From positions 186,717,298-186,781,297 of the forward strand of contig NC_134138.1 of the NCBI RefSeq assembly GCF_033958435.1: a DNA stretch of 64,000 nucleotides, given 5' to 3'. The notes below the pieces were generated by a model. The model did not search any database, was not told where the DNA came from, and was given only the letters and a program-made list of their open reading frames with translations. Positions 1 to 11,635 of this stretch are shown here, piece after piece. The position numbers and the translations under genes are program-made. Numbering within the stretch: position 1 is the stretch's first letter; each line of letters opens with the position of its first letter. The stretch comes from Carettochelys insculpta (Eukaryota; Chordata; Testudines; Carettochelyidae).

Positions 1-826
1 TGTTGGCTATATCTTTCTATAGAATTCCTCATTGGTGACCTCCTGCATCCATCCCATTCTCAGAATCTTTCTATAACAACTCCTTTCAAATGCCAATATT
101 CTTTTTGAATCTTTCCTTTATCACCTATGTCTCACATCCGTACAACATGCTGCTGAATACACATTTTCAAGACACTCAGCTTCGTTCCCAAGTTAATTGC
201 TTTGCTTTTCCAGATCTTACCCATTGCCTTCAAACTTGCTCTTGCTTTTGCTATTCTGGTCGCTATTTCCTTCTTACAATCTCGATCATACATTATGTTG
301 CTCCCCAGATAGGTGAACTTCTCAACATTTTCTAGTTCAATACCATCAACAATGATCTTCCTTCCGATTTCCTTATCTTCAAATACCATCGTTTTTTGTT
401 TTAACTATGTTCATAATCAGTACATACTGCTTCCCTTCTTCGTTTAGCACCTGCACCATTTTCCCTAGCTTCTTCTCATCTTCCTCAATGATAACTATAT
501 CATCCACGAACCTCAAGTTGTTAATTCTTTTCCTGTGCACAGATATACCTTCTATCTCTTCCTTGATCTTGTCCATCGCTCTCCCCAGATGTGCGATGGA
601 GATACTTGGCGATACTGGATCTCCTTGTCTCATACCTCTACTTGTTTTAAACCAACTTCCTAACTCCCTGCATGTTCTCACCACTGCCTCCACATTGTCA
701 TTGATATCCTTCAACAACCGTATGAGTCTGCTATCCACTCTGTATGACTCCAACACCACCCAACTCACTTTCTGATCTATACTCTCAAATGCCTTTTGAA
801 AATTGATGAAGCATAGGCAGGAATAC
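1..826 (-). pseudogene. Non-LTR (RTE-like) LINE reverse transcriptase fragment, 5'-truncated
   Basis: Two minus-strand reading frames (132-389 and 379-828) together resemble the palm and thumb of a LINE reverse transcriptase. Visible motifs are FINFQKAFESID (the first catalytic Asp of F-I-D-F is replaced by Asn), GMRQGDPVSPS, and NLRFVDDIVII (the F/YxDD active site is kept). A downstream KTK block and the conserved FTYLGSNI stretch follow in a second frame. A frameshift near 380-390 separates the two parts, so it is dead. The right end at about 826 abuts DIRS copy A sequence, as expected for a 5'-truncated LINE that inserted into the older DIRS. The 3' end lies beyond position 1. The clade (RTE-like) is judged from general resemblance only. 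Confidence 0.7.
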
Positions 827-1660
827 ATCCTGTTTCATGTGGTAGGAAGATACCACCTTAGGCAAGAAGGCTGGTTGGGGCCACAGCTGGACCCCATCCT
901 TAATAAGAGGCTGTGCAAGGCAGTTCCAAGGCCATGGTCTTGAGCTAATGCATCTTGCTAACCTCACTGACAAAAGGAAAGCTACGTTAAAACACAAATG
1001 GGACAAGAAACAGGAGCCCAGAGCGCCAAGGTGAGCCCAGTGAGCCTGGAGAGAACCTGGTTAATGTCCTACTATGAAATGGGGCCATACCCGGGGATTA
1101 AGTCTCTTGAAGACCTCAGCAATCTGTCATGTCATGAGGAAACACTGTCTGACCCTGGATCAGCTGTTGCAAGCTGGAGAGGACAGCAAGGTACACTGGT
1201 TCCTGAACTGCAGTAAGTAGTCCAAGATTAACTGCACCGAAAAACAAAGGGGAGATGCTGCACTCTGATGCCCAGCAGGAAAACTGTGTCCATTTAGCTA
1301 AGTAGGTTAGCCTTATGGATACCTTCAGCTTCTCAAGAGGACATGTAGGACCTCCTCCAGGCAGGTATGCTCCTCAGGGTTCAATCACAAAGCATGCATG
1401 CCTACAAATTCAAAGACCTGAGGCTGGGGTATAGGATCTGAAAAGAGGTCCTGTGACAACATGTTTGGATGGTTGGGAAGAGAGCAGGGAATGTCCACAA
1501 CCATGCTCATGAGCATGCCCAAGGCAATGTTGGTGAGGCCACCCTGTGGCAATCACATAACTCATGCTCTGTTTCTTGATCTTTAGAAGGACCTGGTTGG
1601 TAAGAGGGATCTTCAGGAACATGTATAATAAAACCTTTCAACCACAGAGGAAGGAAGGCA
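826..1660 (-). pseudogene. DIRS-A tyrosine recombinase and methyltransferase-like remnants
   Basis: The frame at 785-1,006 reads PAFLPKVVSSYHMKQDV, matching PAFVPKVSSEFHINEP in the recombinase of DIRS copy C, just downstream of where the catalytic Arg box would be. The frame at 1,410-1,622 reads VIATGWPHQHC, which resembles the IVPTWDRQQWF stretch that ends the RNase H/methyltransferase-like ORF of copy C. Between them no continuous frame survives. The C-terminal half of the recombinase (HxxR and Tyr) is absent because the element is cut off at about 826. Confidence 0.7.
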
Positions 1661-2900
1661 TCATCAAGGAAGTCCCTGCTCAGGCCCTGTCAGGAGCAAA
1701 ACTGGAGAACAGATCTGCATGGGGACCTCTGGAAGATCATGGGGTCCACCTTCAGATGAAACAAACCACTTGTGGTGAGTTGATCCCCTATGGCATACCT
1801 GACACTGAGTTGACCAGCTTCCAACCAGATGGCACAGCAGATGCAGAAGCCTGAGTGCCTCTTGGCAGAAAGCTGACAAGCACATTCCTCCTTGCCTTTT
1901 GATATAGATCAGGCAGGCCATGCTGTCACTCAGGACTCTCACCACCCTGCTCCAGAGGAGTGGCAGAAAGACCCTGACAAGCCAACCAAAATGCTCTGAG
2001 TTCTACGATTTTACATATACTGTTGCCTGCTCAGGGGTCCACAGTCCTTGGGTGTGGAGATTCTCAAGGTGCATGGTCCAGTTGAGGCATCCAACACAAG
2101 TTTGAGAGAAGGAGTGGGACTGTCAAATGGGACTCCTTCCTGTACCTTCTCTGGATTGGTTCACCACTGCAATGAGGTGAGTACCGCTGAGGGAATACTT
2201 ATATCTGAGGTAGTCTCTGGCTTGGGGAAAGGTCAATGCCAGCCACTGCTGGAGGAATCAACATGCAGAGCCTGGGATGGTGGACTATGAGTGCACACCA
2301 CTATACCCCTCAGCAAACACAGGAAGACTCTGATGGTCATCAGAGGAAACTTGGGAGACATCTGCAATGAGGTCCAACACAGCCTGGAACTTCTCTGGCA
2401 GCAAGAATCTACCTGTCTTGCTTGGGTCAAGTTGAATAAGGCCAATGAATTCTATTCTTTGGACTGGGACTATCATGGACTTTTTGTCATTGACAAGTAT
2501 CCCCACAGAGAGCTACACAGATTGCAGGACCCTGTTGCATTGGACATACTCTTTGGAGACTCCTTTGAGCAGCCAGTCATCAAGGAAGGGACAAATCTGG
2601 ACACCCAGCACCTACAGAAGTCATTGCTTACCTCTAGATGCTTGGTGAACACCCTCAGTATTGTAGCCAGGCCAAATGGGAAGGCCAAAAATTGGCAGAG
2701 GGCAAAACCTAGTGTAAAAATGAAGAAAGTGTGTGTGTCCTGGGACGATCACTGCATGAAAGTACGCATCTTTCAGGTTGAGGGCAGCATAACCTGTGTC
2801 CTGGGATCCAGGAATGGGATGAATAATGGAAATCAGGGAGACCATGCAAAATTATGTTCTGTAAATAGTCTAGAATAGGACAGACTTCCCTTGGCTTTTG
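1660..2900 (-). pseudogene. DIRS-A reverse transcriptase and RNase H remnant
   Basis: Homology to copy C is patchy but collinear. Seen are LNLKDAYFHAVI (2,621-2,845, first catalytic Asp block), FPFGLATILRVFTK (2,473-2,688), a PFLDDWLLKG active-site box in another frame near 2,565-2,600, RIEFIGLIQLDPSKTGRFLLPE (2,285-2,506), and the RNase H block SDSMACLIYIKRQGG (1,664-1,945; in copy C, TDNTSTMFYINRQGG). Several frameshifts and stops make it non-coding. Confidence 0.8.
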
Positions 2901-2949
2901 GGATTTAAAAAAAATTAAAGAGACAGAGGTGGGTGGCTCAATCGCTATC

Positions 2950-3320
2950 TATAGCTCTTGGGCTTTTTTGTGATGCAGGTCCTGCCAAGTTTGGATCCCT
3001 TGCTTCTGGGGTGGTTGTGGTTTGAACTGTTTATGGGGCAGGTCCACCATGTAGCACCCTAAGATTTTCAGGGTGGAATGGGAGACTTTCAGCCTGGGTA
3101 ATTTATCTGTCTGCTCTGCAAACAGGGCCTGGATGTTGAATGAGAGGTCCTGGATTGGCTGCTGAGTCTTGGTATATAGCCTGGAGAGACAGCCAGCCAA
3201 GTAGCTTGCCACATGAGGATGGTGGATGCCAGAGAGAGGCAGCTGTGGAATCTGTGGCAGGCAATGATGCTTAGAGAGCTGCCCTTGCAGCAGCCATGCC
3301 CTTTTTGAGGCCCACCCAGA

Positions 3321-3355
<35 letters not shown>

Positions 3356-5300
3356 GGAAACCGCCAAGAGGGCGTTCTCAAACTTGTCCATAGTTCGCCA
3401 CATACTAAAATCTTAGAGGCTCAGGAGTGCCTGGTGGTTGGTTACCCTCAACTGTAGGCTAGATGAAAAATATACGTTTGTCTGAACAAGCCCAGCCTCT
3501 CTGAGACAATTTTTGGGGGTAGTGCTAGGTTGTCTCATGTTCCCTGTGGTTAACCACCTTGACCACCAGGGAATTGGAAGCAGGGTGGGAACAAATGTAT
3601 CCATTGCCTTTGATTACACACTGCCTGCTTGGAGATGCAGAGTTGGGGCTCAGAAAAAAGGGAGCTTTCCACAAGGCAGTAATTATTTTTGCTACCCTTC
3701 ATAAATGGGAAGGGCCACCCTAGCAGGGGCTATGGATGACTGAACATCCAACAGGGAATCCACCTACTCCTCCAATTCCTCTGCCTGTGGCTGAGACTGG
3801 ACACAACTGTCTTTAATAATGTCTGGTGTGCCTTAGTGCCATGCTGAAGAACAGCGTAAGGGGCTTAGATGATAGCCTCACATGGGGATGAGGAGGAGAC
3901 TGGCACCACTAGAATCTATGGTAACCCCTGATGGTCCATCAGGTTGATCCCCTTTGTCCATGCAGACGTGGGATGTCTCTCTCCTGAGACAGGAGCAGTG
4001 GAAGGGGCTGGGTCATCAAGTCCACTGGCCTGTCCAAAGTTCCTGATACCAAGTGAGCTGGTTGGGAGAGTTAAGTGAACCCCCAGGGAGTCTGCTGATA
4101 ACACAGAACCTGCCACTGGGTCTGGGGCAGATCTTGGTGCTTGCGATGTAGACAGCACTAAGAGCCTAGGAAATCATGCCACTGATAGAGCCCTCCTCCA
4201 GATCACATCTGGAGCAGTAGGTACCCTGTGACCAGTATCTACTGGAGCGGTGTCTTTATGATGGTGACTGGTCATATCTAGAGGATTAATCATCCAGCCA
4301 GGACATGCATCTCAGTGACCCCTGGCACTCAGCAGATCTGTGACAGGAGACTGGTGACCTATGCACAATGCTTCAAGACCAGTAATCAAAGTATTGTGTG
4401 ATGGCTGCCATCCGGATCTCCCTGAATGCAGTGATACTCTTCACAGGGACAGATTTGGGTATGTGTGTGGAAGCTCTTTTGGATACATGTTCTTGTGATC
4501 TGTAATGATTCTGCTTGATGGGTCGGTTCCAAGGCTCGTGTGTGCTTCTATACATCTGTGTCAGGTAACCAGTGAGAATGGTCTTGACTCCTGCTGTTAG
4601 TGGCTAGAGTCTGGAGATGGCTTTGGCTCCCCAGATCTGAGACATGTCAGCTCCTAGTGACTGACTGATGACAGGGAGTACCATGCAACGGGAACACTGC
4701 CAAAGGTGAAGGCAGCTGAAAAGGTCCCAAGGCAGGCTTACCAGTGGTCTGTGCACTGCTGGGGCAAGTTTGGGTGGCACACGGAGCATGAGGATTTCCT
4801 GCAACCTGGAGATCTTTGGATGCCAATGGCATCTGATGCTGACAGAGGCCTCCTTTTGTGGCTAAGCTTCCAGGCAATGAAAGGACTGGACAACTCAACA
4901 TGAATAGACCTCCAACTTCCAAAAGAGACGAGCTGCCCAACATGGATCTTAGCTCACCCCCAGCCCTGGTTTTTCCCGTGAGGGGAGTAGGAGATAAACC
5001 CCATAGGCCTTCTTCATGGCCAGTTGCCAGCTCGGTGACGAGGCATTGCACATTAAAGCCACAATGCTGGGTGTTAAACTGGACCTTCGCACAAGGGCCG
5101 GAGAAAGTGCTGACTATCAGGAATGCTTTGAGCCTGATTTCATGCTCCTTCTTCGTCCTGGGTTTAAGAGATGTACATATATAACACTTGTCACTTATAT
5201 GCCTTTCACCAAGGCGCCTGAGGCAATTGCTATGTGGATTGCTGATAGGCATAGGATCTTTACAGCGATCACAGGACTCAAAGCCTTGGGACTGGGCCAT
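2950..5300 (-). pseudogene. DIRS-A ORF1 (gag-like) remnant
   Basis: The first codons (minus strand from 5,300) keep the DIRS ORF1 signature: CDRC, then H-S-N-C, LGERH and CYIC, aligning with CESC, HSLC, LGESH and CSFC of copy C, although one cysteine of the middle pair is now Arg (CLRR). About 217 residues stay open (4,647-5,300). The C-terminal end is recognisable at 2,949-3,212 (ALFAEQTDK, then STLKILG). The middle is shattered and includes a 29-T run (A on the coding strand) at 3,324-3,352. No product is expected. Confidence 0.75.
3324..3352. repeat. Homopolymer T tract (29 bp) inside DIRS-A ORF1
   Basis: An uninterrupted T run. On the coding strand of DIRS-A it falls where copy C encodes a Lys-Lys pair, so it can be explained as slippage expansion of AAA codons. 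It is not flanked by anything that looks like the 3' end of a retroposon. Confidence 0.9.
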
Positions 5301-5606
5301 GCCCTGTCCCCCAGCTTGATCCCAGACAGGGCCAACAAAAAAGAACTATTATTATTTAGAGAACTTTGCAAGAACTGAAGAGTCTATGAATGAAGGTAGT
5401 AAGAGTAGTGAATGTCCTAAGTACCATCACTGATGACAAGGAGGAACTGAAGTCGGGGGAAGCAGTTGTTGTTGTTCTTACTGTGTCATATGAGCACCTC
5501 TCTAGACAGTGCCAGACTGCAGAGGGAAAAACATGGGGCATCAGTACATGTGGTGAGCACATACACCTGATGTAGAATGGGCATGAGCATGTACTCAAAG
5601 AAGAAC

Positions 5607-6975
5607 AGGAAGATAGCTTTCCACTAGGACAGAGCAAGAGAAGAAAAGTGGTGGGGCTAGAGAGAGAAAGACTTTTAAATCTTAGAGTCTAAAGGAATCA
5701 TCCAGTAAAGGTAAATTAACAATTTCAGCTTTGTGTTAAACACAATCTATTCCTGGATGATACTTTTCAACACACAGGAATTATGAGAAGCTTTTGAGCA
5801 GTTGGGACCTTAGATGTATTTGTGAAAGCTTTACTGTCATGGAATATTTTGCTTTACAAATGTACCTACTTAAATACATGTTTTTTTTTAAATTTTTCCA
5901 TACACTTTTAGGGAACAGATTTACTAATCCCACTACTCAGTTTAAAATAGCATTTTAAAAATGTTATTCTTCAGTGGTCTGTAAAATCTTGCATAGACTT
6001 ATTATACAGCACATTCACTTCACTCTTGTCTGGAGAATAGATAATGTATATTATAGTTAGCCTCTTCTAAGACCAATCTTTTGGTACGCAAACATTAAAA
6101 CCCACTAGAACAAATTAATTTCAGCCTGAATATGTATGCTTTACAAAAACATCTGAAAAATTAGCTCTAACTAGCATATGGATGTAATGCAAATAGATGT
6201 ATATATAGACACAGTATATTACCACTGTTTGATATTTCATACACAAGAAACTAAAATGTTCAAAGAGCAGAGAATGTCTATCCACCTAAGACTGTGTGAC
6301 TTTCACTTGGAAAGCAAACTGTATTTGGGGTCACTAGGTGTCATTTCATCAAAAATAAAATAACTGCTTTGTGTGCCTGAATGTTCTTTATGCCTTCAGA
6401 GTTCTCCTAAAAGTATCTGAGGTAGGTGAAAGCATGGCAACTCATTCTTTCACAAGAGGGAAATAGTTTTAAAAATGTATAGTCAGAGCAGTGGTATGTG
6501 TGTCAAATGAGACAACTGTATAAAATGAGTTATGAATGGTAAAACATAACTGTATATGATAGCCAAAAATAAAGCAAAAAATGAAATATCCTATGAAATC
6601 AAGGCCAGCTGAACAGTTTTTAAATCTCAGTATTTTTAAACATGCGCTTCAAAAGGTGACAATTTTAGGTATTTGAGATGTATCTGAACCAATCTGCAAA
6701 ATTTAGAGCAGCACACCAAATGTTAGCAGAACACTAGATTTCAAATGGAAACTGATGCTATGCCAAATTCAGAATTTTCTTTTACTGTACAAAGTTTGAT
6801 TGTTAGCAACTGTACCTTTTCCTGATGAACACAGCATGTAACTTGGAATACTGTTACAAGTCTAGTACCACAATATATAAAACTAATTCAGGGTTCAACT
6901 GTTGAATATTTTAGTGAAGTTGAGTAGTAGGGTTTCTGTGTACAAAATCTAATCTCTTGCATGTACTAACATGTA
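5607..6975. other. AT-rich intronic DNA, no gene seen
   Basis: There are no long reading frames, no recognisable transposon ends and no SEPTIN7 exon. The sequence is AT-rich with short A and T runs, as elsewhere in the introns here. Confidence 0.7.
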
Positions 6976-6979
6976 TTTC

Positions 6980-7285
6980 TTTGAAGCCACACCTACACAG
7001 CCTCTCCCTTTCAGAAGGGGCATGCAAATGAGGCATGGATTTAAATATCATGCCTCATGTACATATTCCCACATGCTTTGGTTTCCAGAAGAGCCATTTC
7101 TGGAAGCCAAAGCAGCATGCAGAAAGGGTTCCTTCACAAGGAAATCCCGCTTTCGAAAGCACCCTTCTTTCCGGCGGGGGGAGGGGGGGGGAAGGAGGCG
7201 TGCCAAAATCCACATCTCATTTGCATTTTCCAATCTTGCTGATTTGCATGCCCCTTCTGAAAGGGAGGGGGCCATGTAGACGCAA
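6980..7285. mobile_element. Short MITE with inverted ends
   Basis: The left part contains CCTCTCCCTTTCAGAAGGGG followed by CATGCAAATGAGG. The reverse complement of the right part contains CCTCCCTTTCAGAAGGGG followed by CATGCAAAT. These form inverted ends of about 35-45 bp around a core of about 200 bp that includes a G-rich block at 7,171-7,198. With no coding capacity and this compact shape, it is best read as a non-autonomous DNA transposon. The GTAGACGCAA near the right edge resembles the TGTCTACA ends of other elements here, but the superfamily is not certain. Confidence 0.7.
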
Positions 7286-7850
7286 CTTGAGAGATAAAGT
7301 TTTAAAGTGTCTATTCTACGCAAAGAACTACTAATGTAAGGGTCTGAGTGGTACTACACTGAAGTCACTGTCAAAATCCCTGTGGACTTCAGATGGAACA
7401 GATCTGACTCCCTATGACACCGGAACCTAAGAAACAGGTAGGTTTGTCTTCCAAGTCATTTTCAAGGAGACTGTTCACATTTCCTCCAAAATGTCAAGGC
7501 CCTGGAGAGTTCACAAAGCCAGCAGGCTAATATCCACAATGGAGCTTTTTACGAGTGTGTCAATAATATCTAGAAAAATCAATGGGGTTTTAGCACAAAA
7601 AAAATAGAGAAGTCCAAGAAAGTATCAGGAACATTCCCACTCTCCGTGTATTAAATATACACCTGTAATGTTAACTGTGGGCTTAGAGAACGCTTGTCAT
7701 TTTATGAATATAAAAAATGGAACCTCTGCAAGCCATAAAATCAGAGATAAATTTGACTACACTAACAAGTTTGCCAGCTTAACCCCTTAACAAACAGCTC
7801 TATAAATTTAAAGTACTGAAGATTCCACAAAGTCTCAAAAAGTACTAATA

Positions 7851-8837
7851 CAATAAGCTCTCAAGTTATACATTCCTGCAACCCCCACATAATTCAAATT
7901 TTTGTGTAAGTCGGGAAGCGGGTGAGAGACAGGAACAAAGCTGCAGCCTGGTTCCTAGCTTCCCTGGGCTTGCAGGACCCAGGAAACTGACTAGCTGCTG
8001 CTTGGTTCCCCTCTCCCTGCTGCTTGTGGGACCTGGGAAACTGATCAGCACCTGGTCAGTTTCCTGGCTCCCAGAGTGGCAGAGAGCTGGGAGCCAGGGG
8101 GCAACCTGGTTCCCATCTCCCCACCGCTTGCGGGATCTGGGAAACAGACCACCCATGTGCTGGTCAGTCTCCTGGGCCTCACAAGCAGCAGGGAGACAGG
8201 AACCAACCATCACCCTGGCTCCCAGCTCTCCACTGCTTGTGGGACACAGAAAACTGGCCAGCTGTTTGCTGGTCAGTTTCCCAGTTCTCACAATATCAAG
8301 ACTGCTAAGAACCAAGCTGCCGCTTGATTCCCAGCTCCCCGCTGCTTGGGAGACCTGGGAAACTGACCAGACATGTGCTGGTCAACTTCCTGGTTCCCCC
8401 AAGTGGTAGGGATCTTGGAACCAGGCAGCAGCCTGGCTCTTGTCCCCAACCCCACCTTGAAGAGCCAGGAAACTCACCAGGGCAGCAGCCTTGGTCAGTT
8501 TCCTGGCTCCAGCAGTGGAGGGGAGCCAGGACACTGACCAGCCCTGGGGTAAAGCAGGGAGAAGGGGCTCTTAGCTTACCTATCTGCCTGCAGCTATGGG
8601 AAGTTAGTCAGGCTAAAAGCCTTCACCCTGCCTTCCCTCAGTGGTGCTGCTGTCAGGCTGACAGCTGTGCATCTGGGAAGAAGGCAGGGAGAAGGGGCTC
8701 TTTGCCTGTTTAGCTGCCCCTTGCATCTGTGGGCAGCTAGGCAGGGTGACAGCCACAAAAGCAGCTTCAAGTTGTGCTTAACTCACATTAAAGTGAGTTA
8801 CGCACAACCTGAAGCCGCTTATTTAGAGGGTTTACCA
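7851..8837. mobile_element. Tigger-like non-autonomous element with GC-rich repeat core (copy 1)
   Basis: The left end CAATAAGCTCTCAAGTTATAC, followed by an ACATAA...TTTTTGTGTAAGT block, matches the left end of the 50,870-51,969 element (CAGTAAGGTCTCAGAGTACG, then ACATAACC...TTTCGTGTAAGT). The right end read backward is TGGTAAACCCTCTAAATAAG, close to Tigger ends as generally known. The core (7,915-8,760) is GC-rich and built from degenerate repeats of a CTGG(T/A)CAGTTTCC-type motif in both orientations. Several overlapping plus-strand frames up to 149 codons are produced by the repeat and are not credible genes. Confidence 0.65.
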
Positions 8838-11336
8838 TATAACAATTACTTTGGAACTAAATGAGACTAAAGAGAATTTGGGTGAACTGCATAATTTACA
8901 TATATCTCCAACCACTACAGTGGTCCTCTATTCTTTGTTATTTTTCTGGAATTTACCAAACTCTTTCAAAAGTAAAAAGGGAGCGTTCTTTGAAGAATAT
9001 CCATCACTGAAAATATTTATAAAACTTGCCATTTGAAATGTTAAAGCAGTTTTAGAACAAAAAGCACTTGAGTAAAAACCAGATGCTGGCAGCTGAACAA
9101 CATGAAAACTTAAAATTTTGAAACATTTAACATTAAAGGTCTTATGTATTTAAAGAGCTTTTGTTCTGAAGTCTTTGGAAAAAATTAAATAACCACTTAC
9201 ATGCCTTCAACAGTGTCAAATCTAAAAAACAAAAAATACAAAGGCTTAGCATGCTTAAATAAAACCATAAAAACTAAAAAGCAGTAATTAAAAAAGCAAA
9301 TTCATTACAGATACCTAAAGCTAATTAAATTTGTTTTTCCCCAAAAGCAAGTTTTCCACAGTAAAATGGAAGATTGTTAGTTAAAGCTGGTTATGTTCAT
9401 TTCAAAATTCAGTTAGTAAATCACTACATCATACAAATATTAATAATGCAGATATGATGTGCAGAGATATTTCAATGACAGTTCAGCTACTGTGGTGTGC
9501 CTAAAGTATGCATGCTTTTAAAGTGATTTTAAATATTTTAGTGACCTTAACCACTTGCTCTAGGTAAGTTTTCTGAAATCAAAACCATCCATCTCTAAGC
9601 TTATCTGCCTTACAAATTTGTCACCTACTGAAGGACATTATATTCAAAGTGAATGATGGATGTTACATTTAAAGAGACTGTTCAGGTGCTACAGAAACAG
9701 CATTTAACTTTACTGGCCAGCAGAGGTCTCACAGGAGGCTATGCCTGACAGCACTAAAAGGCATACAATGTAAGTTTACATAAAGTATGGAAGCTTAATT
9801 TGAACTTGCTTTGTGTTAGCATCTCACTGACAACAGTAAAATCAGAAGAAAATATATTTCAGCCTTCAGGAATTGATATTTGACTAAATAATTTTCAGCG
9901 AAGTATGAAACCATTCACACTATTAGAACCAGTCCCTAGAACTTCCTGTTTGTCTAAAGGAAGCATAGAATCTTGGATTTGGGGCAAGATTATAGACATA
10001 CTAGAGAGACATTCAAAAGGCGTTAGAAGCAATCTATGCTAAGAAGCAGTTAAAGGGTCTACATGTTGTGTATTTTGTTACTCTGTGTGACAGCTTTGTT
10101 GACCATACAAAATAGGGCTACTCTCTTGTCATTTATAAAAACAGATACCTTTTGATAATAAAAAGTGGTTTATATTTCACCTCACTGAATACGTATGTCA
10201 AATCAAAAAGTGAATAGAGAACTTCTCAAATTATGAATTTTTGTTTCAAGTGCCAATATTAGTATGTCACACAGTGCACGTGTACAGTTACACTTATTTG
10301 CATGGTGTGAAGAGACAAGTTATCCATATACCTGAAGGTTACCCTTTGACATAATATTTTTTAGAGATGGGATGATGCTGAAAATGTGCAGAAATCAGAG
10401 ACTAAACCTAAAATACAAAAAGGCTACGTAATCATGGAACACACATGCTTTGGATTTCTATTAAACTACTGTGTCACTGTAGAACAGCTGATTGTAACAG
10501 CTAAGCAAGGGGGTAATTCAAGGGAGTCATTACAAGACAAGAAAAACTTTTGTTGTGGTGCATTTGAAAAACACAGACTGTATCTTGAAGAACATATTAC
10601 TAATTCTTATTTCCTAATCATTAAGTTTTGTTCAAAGCAATAAGCTAACATTTACTCAAAGAACAGAGCTACAAAAGCTAACAATGTTTACATCATCACC
10701 AGGAACAGACCATTGCAATTAACATGTACATATATTGTACGCTTGTGTAGTCCCAATAAACTCAACATTTAATATAAAATATATGAGTGCTGCTGCAAAT
10801 GTACAATGTGGATATAGAACAATTTGGGTCAGCTAGTAAAATGAAAGAATGTGGTCAAACACTGCAAACCCACACTCACTCAGAATATATTTAAATAGTT
10901 TGAGTCAAACCTGTCTACCTAGAACAGAGCCTGAATCAGAGGCTAACTATATTCTCCACTTCAAGCTAATCGATTATCTGAGCCGTAATCATGTCAACTT
11001 AGACAATGGTTTCCCTTCTCACTCACACTTGATCCTACAGGAAGGATAACATTCATCGTGCAAGGTCTTCCTGCTCTCCAGGAGTTCCCTCTTGAGCTGT
11101 AGTTAGCTAAAGTGTAGAGCCCTGCCATGGGACCAGGACCCCGTAGGTATCGCAGGATCCACTGCCATAATAGCGGGAGTGGGTATTGAGAGGTGAGATA
11201 TGCGTAAAATTAAAAATAATCTTGCATACAGCTCTTGTTCCTGCCTCTGTTTCTCCACCAAGATTAGTTCCCTTGTTTGTTTCTCCACCCAGATTCTATC
11301 CAATTTGTGAGAAATCCATCAGACAACTCTGAAGAG
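8838..11336. other. AT-rich intronic DNA, no gene seen
   Basis: About 2.5 kb without convincing reading frames or recognisable transposon ends. I compared it by eye with the expected SEPTIN7 3' exons (the Lys/Glu-rich coiled coil) and saw no match. Confidence 0.65.
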
Positions 11337-11635
11337 CCAAGTCTACACTAAGCCAAAAAAATCAAATACGCAAAGCCAGCTACAACAACTGCATAAGCTG
11401 GAATCAATGTATCGTAGATTGATTTTTTTCTGGCCATCCACACAGCAGGAGGTGGACTAGAGAAACTCTCCAATCGACCTCTCACTCCTTGCGAGAATGA
11501 GGAGTATTCAGGCTGAGTGCAGAGCTCCGATGCTTCAATTTAGCACACCCCCACTAGGCGCACTAAATAGAACACTGGAAGATCAACCCTGAAGGAGCTG
11601 ATCTTCCAGTAACCGTAGACATAACCTAACCTGTT
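11337..11635. mobile_element. MITE with TGTCTACA-type ends
   Basis: The left end reads CCAAGTCTACACTAAGCC and the right end reads GTAACCGTAGACATAACC, so both ends carry (G)TCTACA in inverted orientation. The core is about 300 bp and non-coding, with an internal GATCTTCCAGT/ACTGGAAGATC pair near 11,575-11,612. The end motif is shared with the Harbinger elements at 13.6 and 22.8 kb, so a Harbinger-type MITE is the likely class. Confidence 0.6.

Larger units (their letters stand above)
826..5606 (-). mobile_element. DIRS retrotransposon copy A, decayed and 3'-interrupted
   Basis: Read on the minus strand this region has the same order as DIRS copy C at 57-63 kb: an ORF1 start at 5,300, an ORF1 C-terminal block at 2,949-3,212, reverse transcriptase at 2,300-2,900, RNase H at 1,660-1,945, a methyltransferase-like stretch near 1,410-1,622 and a recombinase block at 826-1,006. 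The frames are broken many times. The right end at 5,553-5,606 (ACACCTGATGTAG, then AAAGAAGAAC) aligns with the right terminal repeat of copy C. The left terminus is missing because a LINE fragment begins at about 826. It is the oldest-looking of the three DIRS copies. Confidence 0.85.

Noticed and set aside
7866..8713. Several 130-150-codon frames in the GC-rich core
   Set aside because: Products of degenerate tandem repeats within a Tigger-like element; the residues are repetitive and frame-independent.
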